Positions 1 to 4,675 of a stretch of 5,918 bases of DNA are shown here, one piece after another. Made by a program: the position numbers and the translations under genes. Within the stretch, counting starts at the first letter, position 1; each line of letters begins with the position of its first letter. Under the pieces are notes generated by a model. That model was given only the letters and a program-made list of their open reading frames with translations, searched no databases and was not told the DNA's origin. Location: assembly GCA_027728145.1 (NCBI GenBank), contig JAQBZV010000065.1:1-5918 (forward strand), in the 5' to 3' direction. Source of the DNA: Actinomycetota bacterium (GTDB taxonomy: Bacteria; Actinomycetota; Actinomycetes; Actinomycetales; Microbacteriaceae).

Positions 1-629
1 CGCGCATGGCCCGCACTCAAAACGCCGGCGGCGACCTTTTTTTGAACGTCTGCAGGAAGGCGCAGGAGCCGCAACGTGTTTGTCACCTGGGGGCGTGATC
101 GACCCAACTTGGTCGCAAGTTCGTCCTGGGTAATCCCAAAATCAGACAGAAGCTGTTGATAGGCCGACGCTTCTTCCAGCGCGTTCAGATTCGCCCGGTG
201 GAGATTCTCCAACAGAGCGTCGCGCAGCATCGCGTCATCCTCTGTCTCACGCACCACGGCAGGAATTGTGGCTAATCCAGCGGCCGTGGCCGCGCGAAGC
301 CTGCGCTCACCCATGATCAACTCGTAGCGGATTGGGCCCTCCGGCTTGGCCAGCGGACGAACCACAATGGGTTGAAGCACACCGAATTCAGTCACCGAGT
401 GAATGAGCTCGTTGAGCTCCTCCTGATGAAACTCTTTCCGCGGCTGTTGAGGGTTGGGACGAATTGCCGCCGGTGAGAGCGCGGCAAGGCTCGCCCCGGG
501 GATTGATACCAAATTGGCTGTCTCAGACGCCGAGGGGAAGAACACGTCCACGGGACGCTCCCCCGTGGTGGGGGCACCAGGAATGAGTGCGCCAATGCCT
601 CTGCCAAGTCCAGTTCTTTTTTGTGCCAT
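1..629 (-). CDS. parB: ParB chromosome partitioning protein, N-terminal part (runs off the left edge)
   Basis: ParB is a CTP-dependent DNA clamp that loads at parS and spreads to form the segregation complex moved by ParA. Translating the minus strand from ATG at 629 gives 209 uninterrupted codons, and the stop lies outside the window. Residues 1-17 ([17 protein letters not shown]) are the usual actinobacterial start. Residues 83-91 (GVLQPIVVR), 107-113 (GERRLRA) and 141-145 (ENLHR) are the conserved boxes of the N-terminal CTP-binding domain. A helix-turn-helix for parS recognition spans about 166-187. The visible end, [11 protein letters not shown], is typical of the central domain. The C-terminal dimerisation domain is not in view. 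The ATG shares one base with the parA stop (TAATG), and GAGGAG at 645-640 is a good ribosome binding site 10 nt upstream, so the two genes look translationally coupled. Identification is very secure. Confidence 0.96.
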   Translation of the reverse strand, partial: MAQKRTGLGRGIGALIPGAPTTGERPVDVFFPSASETANLVSIPGASLAALSPAAIRPNPQQPRKEFHQEELNELIHSVTEFGVLQPIVVRPLAKPEGPIRYELIMGERRLRAATAAGLATIPAVVRETEDDAMLRDALLENLHRANLNALEEASAYQQLLSDFGITQDELATKLGRSRPQVTNTLRLLRLPADVQKKVAAGVLSAGHA

Positions 630-1522
630 TACTGCGGTGCTCCTCTATGGGCTATTTCCAGGGCTGCTTCTTGATAGGCCACAGCTCCTGGAGAGCTGTG
701 GTCATACCCAATCACTGTCTGTCCGTAACTGGGTGCCTCTGACACGCGGACCGATCGGGGAATCAGTGTGTCGAGGGTTTGGTCGGGGAAGTGCAATCTC
801 ACGTCGGACACGACCTGGTGGGCAAGATTTGTGCGGGTATCAAACATCGTCAACAGAATTGTCGAGAGGGTTAGGTCAGGATTGAGGTGGCCTTTGACGA
901 GCTCAATATTTCGCACGAGCTGGCTGACGCCTTCTAACGCGTAGTACTCGCACTGAATGGGTATCAAAACCTCGTGAGCTGCCACAAAAGCGTTGACGGT
1001 CAGAAGGCCCAACGAGGGAGGGCAATCAATAAAGATGTAGTCAACACCGGCTCCCTCCGGTGACTCCACAAACACCTGAAGGGCTCTCTGCAGTCGGTAT
1101 TCTCGAGCAGCCATCGACACCAATTCAATTTCGGCCCCCGCCAGATCCAGATTGGACGGCGCACACAGAAGCTGGGGGTTCTCGGGACTTACCTGCACCA
1201 CATCCGCTAGAGGTGTTACCCCCACCACCACGTCGTAGATACTCGGGACATCGGCATGATGATTGATCCCGAGCGCCGTTGAAGCGTTTCCCTGGGGGTC
1301 TAAATCAATCACCAGCACACGGCTCCCAAAACGGGCGAGAGCCCCCGCAATATTGACCGCCGTGGTGGTTTTTCCCACGCCACCCTTTTGATTAGCCACA
1401 GTAAAGACTCGAACTTTCGATGGCTTAGGAGCCACCGCGCCTGCCAGGGCCGCGCGACGTTTACTCAGGTCAGCCAGTTCCGCCGCCAGTGGGGTGGTTT
1501 GATCAAACTGCGGCTGCGTCAC
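629..1522 (-). CDS. parA: ParA/Soj chromosome partitioning ATPase
   Basis: ParA is a deviant-Walker ATPase that binds DNA non-specifically as an ATP dimer. ParB stimulates its hydrolysis, which drives origin segregation. The 297-residue protein has the deviant Walker A motif KGGVGKTT at 46-53, including the signature lysine, then DLDPQGN at 73-79, and Walker B with the following CPPS at 162-170 (YIFIDCPPS). [14 protein letters not shown] at 224-237 is also characteristic of the family. About 38 residues precede the ATPase core; Soj of Bacillus lacks such an extension, but actinobacterial ParA proteins commonly have one. The start is GTG at 1522, supported by GGAGGG at 1537-1532 nine nt upstream; that site abuts a parS palindrome. 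The stop TAA overlaps the parB ATG by one base. A plasmid ParA is unlikely given the rsmG-jag-yidC neighbours. Confidence 0.97.
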   Translation of the reverse strand: MTQPQFDQTTPLAAELADLSKRRAALAGAVAPKPSKVRVFTVANQKGGVGKTTTAVNIAGALARFGSRVLVIDLDPQGNASTALGINHHADVPSIYDVVVGVTPLADVVQVSPENPQLLCAPSNLDLAGAEIELVSMAAREYRLQRALQVFVESPEGAGVDYIFIDCPPSLGLLTVNAFVAAHEVLIPIQCEYYALEGVSQLVRNIELVKGHLNPDLTLSTILLTMFDTRTNLAHQVVSDVRLHFPDQTLDTLIPRSVRVSEAPSYGQTVIGYDHSSPGAVAYQEAALEIAHRGAPQ

Positions 1523-1531
1523 CTAGGAATT

Positions 1532-1537
1532 CCCTCC
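1532..1537 (-). promoter_or_regulatory. Ribosome binding site of parA, abutting parS
   Basis: GGAGGG on the minus strand lies nine nt before the parA GTG codon and decides this start. Its 5' edge touches the 20-bp palindrome at 1538-1557 that contains parS, so a hairpin in the mRNA or ParB on the DNA would lie directly beside it. Confidence 0.75.
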
Positions 1538-1539
1538 GA

Positions 1540-1555
1540 TGTTTCACGTGAAACA
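1540..1555. promoter_or_regulatory. parS: parS centromere site in the rsmG-parA gap
   Basis: The sequence TGTTTCACGTGAAACA is a perfect 16-bp palindrome that matches the widely conserved bacterial parS consensus. One further base pair on each side plus another (GA...TC) extends the perfect symmetry to 20 bp, at 1538-1557. ParB nucleates here and spreads. A parS copy close to parAB and oriC is usual in bacteria with chromosomal Par systems. The site lies between the rsmG stop and the parA start, so ParB binding could also influence parAB expression; that is inference. Confidence 0.95.
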
Positions 1556-1566
1556 TCTGTCGTGTT

Positions 1567-2208
1567 CTATCCCACTGTAGCCCGAAAGATTCGGGTTTCT
1601 TCGGTGCCAAACTCGGGGCCCGTAATCTCGATGCTGGGGTTGGTGACGCGCCACTTGACCAACACCGCTGCCGCGCTACGGACCTCCTCATCAACCTTTT
1701 GACCTTTCATAAGAACGAGCTCCCCGCCCGGCTTGAGAAGGGGTGCTGCGAGCGGCACCAAGGTTTTCAATGCACTGACCGCGCGGGCTGTGACGTACTC
1801 AGCCACGACGTGCCCAGCCGCCTCCTCAGCCCTTTCGTTCCGCACAGTCACATTGGTCAGCCCCAGTCGCTCGGCCTCCTCGCGCAACCAGACAGCACGT
1901 CGGCCCAGAGGTTCAATAAGCACGCACTGAATGTCCGGTCTCATAGCGGCAATCACCAGTCCGGGGAATCCTGCGCCAGACCCAATATCAATGAGAGTTC
2001 CCGGCCCCACTGTGTGGGCGACCAAAGCAGAGTTGAGGATGTGACGCGTCCAGAGTCGGTCGAGCTCACGCGGACCCACCAGCCCAAGTTGCTCACCCCA
2101 TTCGGCTAAATGATCAGCAAAAAGCCGGAGCATAGGTAGTGCATCACCGCAGAGCCGGGCCGCTGCTGCGGGTTCTGCCTCGATCTCCGAATGTTTCACG
2201 TGAAACAT
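1567..2208 (-). CDS. rsmG: 16S rRNA (guanine-527-N7) methyltransferase RsmG (GidB)
   Basis: RsmG uses S-adenosylmethionine to methylate N7 of G527 in the 530 loop of 16S rRNA; in several bacteria its loss gives low-level streptomycin resistance. The 213-residue product has the family's usual length. It shows DRLWTRHILNS at 50-60, the SAM-binding glycine-rich motif DIGSGAGFPGL at 74-84, an acidic end to strand 2 (LIEP, 97-100), ARAVSAL at 141-147 and LMKG at 166-169. All are typical RsmG blocks. The first six codons, MFHVKH, are encoded by a parS site. AGGA at 2212-2209 touches the ATG at 2208 with no spacing, but sits nine nt before GTG at codon 4 (2199), so the true start could be that GTG. 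Only 2 nt separate the gene from the jag stop, which suggests coupled translation. The stop is TAG at 1569-1567. Confidence 0.96.
   Translation of the reverse strand: MFHVKHSEIEAEPAAAARLCGDALPMLRLFADHLAEWGEQLGLVGPRELDRLWTRHILNSALVAHTVGPGTLIDIGSGAGFPGLVIAAMRPDIQCVLIEPLGRRAVWLREEAERLGLTNVTVRNERAEEAAGHVVAEYVTARAVSALKTLVPLAAPLLKPGGELVLMKGQKVDEEVRSAAAVLVKWRVTNPSIEITGPEFGTEETRIFRATVG
2192..2207. promoter_or_regulatory. parS: parS centromere site inside the start of rsmG
   Basis: This is a second exact copy of TGTTTCACGTGAAACA, 652 bp from the first. Three more base pairs on each side extend the perfect palindrome to 22 bp (2189-2210). It lies within the rsmG reading frame and encodes most of MFHVKH, so the DNA site and the protein N-terminus constrain each other. 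Two exact copies within 700 bp next to parA make a functional ParB loading zone very likely. Confidence 0.95.
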
Positions 2209-2210
2209 TC

Positions 2211-2693
2211 CTAGGAGGCGGCAGTAATGACCGTGTGGCGGTCCTTGCCTTCGCCTTCTGAACCTGACTGGAAGCCGCGGTCACCCACCATGTCATGCAC
2301 CAACTTGCGCTCATAACTGCTCATGGGAGGAAGCGCTGCCGACTTGGCGCCGTTTTCAATCTTGTCGATGGCGACCGTGACGAGCTTCTCGAGCTCTTTC
2401 TCACGAGCCTCTCTGGAGCCTCCAATATCGAGGACCAGCCGAGCGAACTCTCCGGTCTTCTGTTGCACCGCTAACCGCGTCAAGTCCTGGAGCGCGTTCA
2501 CCACGTCAGGAGCAGACAGCGGGTCGAGGTCGTTGGTTTCCGCCGACCCCACGGTTACGTATGTCCTCTCCTGTCGCACCTCGATTTCAATATCGCCATC
2601 GAGATCGGCGATGTCTAACAGGTTTTCCAAATAATCAGCGGCCAGCTCTCCCTCATCGGGGACAACCATCTCTGAGTCTTTCGTGGCCATCAT
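2211..2693 (-). CDS. jag: Jag/KhpB-family RNA-binding protein (KH-like plus R3H domains)
   Basis: Jag (SpoIIIJ-associated protein, KhpB/EloR in Firmicutes) is a cytoplasmic RNA-binding protein encoded beside yidC; in streptococci it affects cell elongation. This 160-residue form lacks the Jag_N domain, as is common in Actinobacteria. A KH-like region spans about 15-91, with the recognisable stretch VVNALQDLTRLAVQQKTGE at 64-82. An R3H domain spans about 95-157, with the core ERKLVH at 128-133 giving the Arg-x3-His signature (R129, H133). The KH GxxG RNA-contact loop is not present; the aligned positions read LSAP (59-62). The start is ambiguous between two adjacent ATGs, at 2693 and 2690. GAGG at 2699-2696 is 2 nt from the first and 5 nt from the second, which favours 2690. 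Either way the start overlaps the yidC TGA, so translation is probably coupled. Confidence 0.9.
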   Translation of the reverse strand: MMATKDSEMVVPDEGELAADYLENLLDIADLDGDIEIEVRQERTYVTVGSAETNDLDPLSAPDVVNALQDLTRLAVQQKTGEFARLVLDIGGSREAREKELEKLVTVAIDKIENGAKSAALPPMSSYERKLVHDMVGDRGFQSGSEGEGKDRHTVITAAS

Positions 2694-3670
2694 TTCCTCT
2701 TCTTCTTTTTCTTCGAACGACTCTTCCCCTTGGGTTGGGGGCGTTGACCTTTTTCTGGCTCTTCCTCGGGCTCTTCGTCCTCTTCGATGAGCACTATCCC
2801 TTTACGAGCGCGCCGCTTGGCAAGCCTGGCGTCGCGTTCTTTTTCTGCTTCGCTTCCGGGAGTGGGGAGGTTTCTGATCACGATGAACTGCTGACCCATC
2901 GTCCAGAAGTTTGAGACGAGCCAGTAGGTCATAACACCCAGTGGGAAGTACACACCTGAGAAGAGGAACACCAGGGGCAGCATGTACAGGAGGATCCGCT
3001 GCTGGCGGTACATCGGGCTTTCTTTCATCGCCGGTGACTGGTTTTTCGACATGATCTGCAACTGCGTAATGAACTGCGATGCCGACATCAGGACAACCAT
3101 GATTCCCGCGGTAATCGCGATGCCGATGGTTTCTCCCGAGCTATAACCAGAGCCCTCCGAGAAGGCGGCAATCATGGTCGCTTTCAGCGGCGCGAAACCG
3201 AAAAGAGCTGCCTGCCCAAACTGTTCGGCGAGCTCCTCCGTCATGAAGGAAACGCCCGCGCGACCTTCTGCTGCTGTTTGGAGCACGCGGAACAGTCCAA
3301 AGAAAATTGGCATCTGAAGCAAGAGCGGCAAACACGAGGAAAAAGGGTTCGTCCCCGCCTTGGAATACAGTGCCATTGTTTCCCGAGACATTGCTTCGCG
3401 GGAGAACTGGTCCTTCTTGCCCTTGTATTTATCCTGAATCTTCTTCAGTTCTGGAGCAATCTCCATCATGCGGCGTTGGCTTTTGATTTGACGGACGAAG
3501 ACCGGGATCAGTGCTGCCCTCACCAAAAGAACCAACACCATGATCGAGAAGAACCATGCGGACCCAGAGGCCGGATCCATACCCATGGACTCGAGGATTG
3601 CGTGGGAACCCGCAAGCACTGCCTCAATGACCCATCGAATTGGCCAGAGGATTGTGTCAAAAAACTCCAC
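2690..3670 (-). CDS. yidC: YidC/Oxa1-family membrane protein insertase
   Basis: YidC inserts and folds membrane proteins, alone or with SecYEG. The 326-residue product has a hydrophobic N-terminal stretch (about 4-28), then a transmembrane segment at about 37-58 carrying R51, which aligns with the conserved groove arginine of Gram-positive YidC. A cytoplasmic charged hairpin follows (about 60-108, with MMEIAPELKKIQDKYKGKK), then transmembrane segments at about 113-132, 184-203, 228-244 and 246-264. The C-terminal tail has an acidic run at 297-305 and ends in a lysine/arginine cluster (KSRSKKKKKRK, 316-326), probably for ribosome contact. Length fits the short Gram-positive type without the large E. 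coli periplasmic domain. The start is GTG at 3670, with AGG at 3680-3678 seven nt upstream, inside the end of yidD. The gap to yidD is 4 nt, and its TGA overlaps the jag start. Confidence 0.96.
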   Translation of the reverse strand: MEFFDTILWPIRWVIEAVLAGSHAILESMGMDPASGSAWFFSIMVLVLLVRAALIPVFVRQIKSQRRMMEIAPELKKIQDKYKGKKDQFSREAMSRETMALYSKAGTNPFSSCLPLLLQMPIFFGLFRVLQTAAEGRAGVSFMTEELAEQFGQAALFGFAPLKATMIAAFSEGSGYSSGETIGIAITAGIMVVLMSASQFITQLQIMSKNQSPAMKESPMYRQQRILLYMLPLVFLFSGVYFPLGVMTYWLVSNFWTMGQQFIVIRNLPTPGSEAEKERDARLAKRRARKGIVLIEEDEEPEEEPEKGQRPQPKGKSRSKKKKKRK

Positions 3671-3674
3671 GCGC

Positions 3675-3974
3675 TTACCTTCCCTTTACTCCGACAAACC
3701 CTACCGGTCCCACTTCATAGCGAGACTTCGGCCCCGGAGGTGGATCATCGATTCCACCTCGGGACCACGGGTTGCATCTCAGAATGCGCCAGGAGCCTAA
3801 GACGGCTCCTTGTGCTACCCCATGGTACTGAATCGCCTGCAAGGTATACGCCGAACAACTGGGGTAATACCGGCACACCTGGCCATAGAGCGGCGAGATT
3901 ACCTTGCGGTAGCCCAGCAGAATAGCGATCGCGAGGTTGCGCGGAATCAAGACCAGCCAGTACACAACCGTCAT
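3675..3974 (-). CDS. yidD: YidD membrane protein insertion efficiency factor
   Basis: YidD is a small inner-leaflet membrane-associated protein that assists YidC-dependent insertion; in E. coli its loss mildly impairs insertion. The 99-residue product shows the family's core: YRKVISPLYGQVCRYYPSCS at 22-41, with C34 and C40, then HGVAQG at 51-56 and RILRCNPW at 63-70, with C67. The first 20 residues (MTVVYWLVLIPRNLAIAILL) form a hydrophobic or amphipathic anchor. I chose ATG at 3974 because it overlaps the rnpA stop in a 4-nt ATGA arrangement and has GGAG five nt upstream. A GTG at 4010 in the same frame would add 12 residues lying wholly inside rnpA and is less likely. The stop TAA is 4 nt before yidC. 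The C-terminal tail after about residue 78 is not recognised. Confidence 0.94.
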   Translation of the reverse strand: MTVVYWLVLIPRNLAIAILLGYRKVISPLYGQVCRYYPSCSAYTLQAIQYHGVAQGAVLGSWRILRCNPWSRGGIDDPPPGPKSRYEVGPVGFVGVKGR

Positions 3975-4312
3975 CGAGACTCCACCAGGTGCGCCACCAA
4001 CTGTTCCCACTCGCGAGCGAGCACCTCGAAAGACGCAGTTGAGCTTCCTGACTGAGCTCTCACCACCACGTCGTAACCGACCGGGTTTTCCGCCAAGGTG
4101 TGAGCAGCCAACGCTCGAAGGCGACGCTTCACAAGGTTCCTGGTGACCGCGCCCCCCACCTGTTTGGACACAATGAAACCAAAACGCGCCGGTGAATCAC
4201 TCTCGGTACTCACTCGTGACGCCATCACGATCGACGACCGAAACTTAACGCCGTGACGAGACACGCGTCGAAGCTGTTCGCCGTCGACAATACGGTTAAC
4301 CCGCGCTAACAC
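3971..4312 (-). CDS. rnpA: Ribonuclease P protein component
   Basis: This is the basic protein subunit of RNase P, which helps the catalytic RNA bind and cleave the 5' leader of precursor tRNAs. The 113-residue product has the usual length. It begins MLARVNRIVDGEQLRRV, and carries a central strand FGFIVSKQVGGAVTRN at 44-59 followed by LVKRRLRAL at 60-68. Together these form the RNR-type RNA-binding motif; the usual RNRVKRRLR reads RNLVKRRLR here, a mild substitution. The start is GTG at 4312, with a strong ribosome binding site GGAGGG at 4324-4319 six nt upstream, lying just past the rpmH stop. The rpmH-rnpA pairing with a 15-nt gap is nearly universal in bacteria. The stop TGA overlaps the yidD start by 4 nt. 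Confidence 0.96.
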   Translation of the reverse strand: MLARVNRIVDGEQLRRVSRHGVKFRSSIVMASRVSTESDSPARFGFIVSKQVGGAVTRNLVKRRLRALAAHTLAENPVGYDVVVRAQSGSSTASFEVLAREWEQLVAHLVESR

Positions 4313-4327
4313 GCGGCGCCCTCCGAG

Positions 4328-4465
4328 TTAGGCGGAGAGACGCTCGCGGCCTTTACGGCGACGAGCGGCGAGGATGGCGCGACCGGCACGCGTGCGCATA
4401 CGCAAACGGAATCCATGAACTTTGGCACGCCGACGGTTGTTGGGCTGAAACGTGCGCTTACTCAT
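4328..4465 (-). CDS. rpmH: 50S ribosomal protein L34
   Basis: L34 is a very small, highly basic protein of the large ribosomal subunit. Reading the minus strand from ATG at 4465 gives 45 codons and TAA at 4330-4328. The product begins [20 protein letters not shown] and continues with [20 protein letters not shown], a near-perfect match to the L34 consensus (the usual KTHGF reads KVHGF). GGGAG at 4478-4474, eight nt upstream, is the ribosome binding site. It is the first gene of the minus-strand block, behind a good sigma-70-type promoter at 4562-4534, and its short gap to rnpA implies co-transcription. Confidence 0.97.
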   Translation of the reverse strand: MSKRTFQPNNRRRAKVHGFRLRMRTRAGRAILAARRRKGRERLSA

Positions 4466-4501
4466 AACAAGAACTCCCTGTTGCTGATCCGGCTAAGAGG
4501 C

Positions 4502-4527
4502 CGGGACATCTGCTCCCGAATGCGGGA
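4502..4527 (-). promoter_or_regulatory. Possible alternative hairpins in the rpmH leader
   Basis: In the predicted rpmH transcript, TCCCG (4527-4523), CGGGA (4518-4514) and TCCCG (4506-4502) follow each other. The middle element can pair with either neighbour: a 5-bp stem with a 4-nt loop near the predicted 5' end, or a 5-bp stem with a 7-nt loop closer to the gene. The outer copies are part of a 7-bp direct repeat, TGTCCCG. Stems are short, so a regulatory role is speculative. Confidence 0.3.
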
Positions 4528-4533
4528 CACTAC

Positions 4534-4562
4534 AGGATAAGCCTCAAATCTCACCGGGTCAA
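4534..4562 (-). promoter_or_regulatory. Promoter of the rpmH-rnpA-yidD-yidC block
   Basis: On the minus strand, TTGACC (4562-4557) is a five-of-six match to the -35 consensus. It is followed after exactly 17 nt by TATCCT (4539-4534), a good actinobacterial -10 of the TAnnnT type. Transcription would start near 4527, giving a leader of about 60 nt before the rpmH ATG. This is the housekeeping-type promoter expected ahead of a ribosomal protein gene. Confidence 0.75.
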
Positions 4563-4582
4563 ACTAAATTTCGCAAATGGAG

Positions 4583-4591
4583 TTATCCACA
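4583..4591 (+). promoter_or_regulatory. DnaA box (perfect consensus)
   Basis: TTATCCACA is an exact match to the high-affinity DnaA box. It lies 85 nt upstream of the dnaA start and 20 nt upstream of the rpmH -35 element. I see no second good box between rpmH and dnaA, so this looks like an autoregulatory site rather than a full oriC. In Actinobacteria the box cluster usually lies between dnaA and dnaN, outside this window. Confidence 0.75.
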
Positions 4592-4605
4592 GCTACTCTC
4601 TAGTC

Positions 4606-4636
4606 TGGACACACCACCCCACAGGACCTCCAGAAT
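4606..4636 (+). promoter_or_regulatory. Weak candidate dnaA promoter
   Basis: TGGACA (4606-4611) matches five of six bases of a -35 element. CAGAAT (4631-4636) could serve as a -10 after a rather long 19-nt spacer. An alternative -10, TAGTCT (4601-4606), lacks a good -35 at the right distance and would sit just after the DnaA box. dnaA must have a promoter in this gap or further upstream, but the exact one is uncertain. Confidence 0.25.
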
Positions 4637-4675
4637 AGGTGTCTACTTCGGAGCAGGTGAAAGAAAGGCTCTCGT

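Noticed and set aside
1522..1529. CCTAGGAA here and its reverse complement TTCCTAGG at 2208-2215, each close to a parS site
   Set aside because: The two lie at different distances from parS, and each is explained by a gene boundary (parA start region, jag TAG stop). With only two 8-bp copies there is no case for a motif.
1503..1556. A 17-codon minus-strand frame beginning MFHVKH through the first parS site and overlapping the parA start
   Set aside because: It has no ribosome binding site, exists because the parS sequence contains an ATG, and overlaps the well-supported parA start in another frame.
3377..3392. TGTTTCCCGAGACATT, resembling parS, inside yidC
   Set aside because: It has multiple mismatches to the parS consensus and is not palindromic.
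3278..3925. A long open frame on the plus strand opposite yidC and yidD
   Set aside because: It is antisense to two clearly identified genes, has no recognisable domain and its composition looks like a complement of coding sequence.
3975..4010. Extended yidD start at GTG 4010
   Set aside because: The 12 extra residues lie entirely within rnpA and do not resemble YidD N-termini. ATG at 3974 has a ribosome binding site and the common ATGA overlap.
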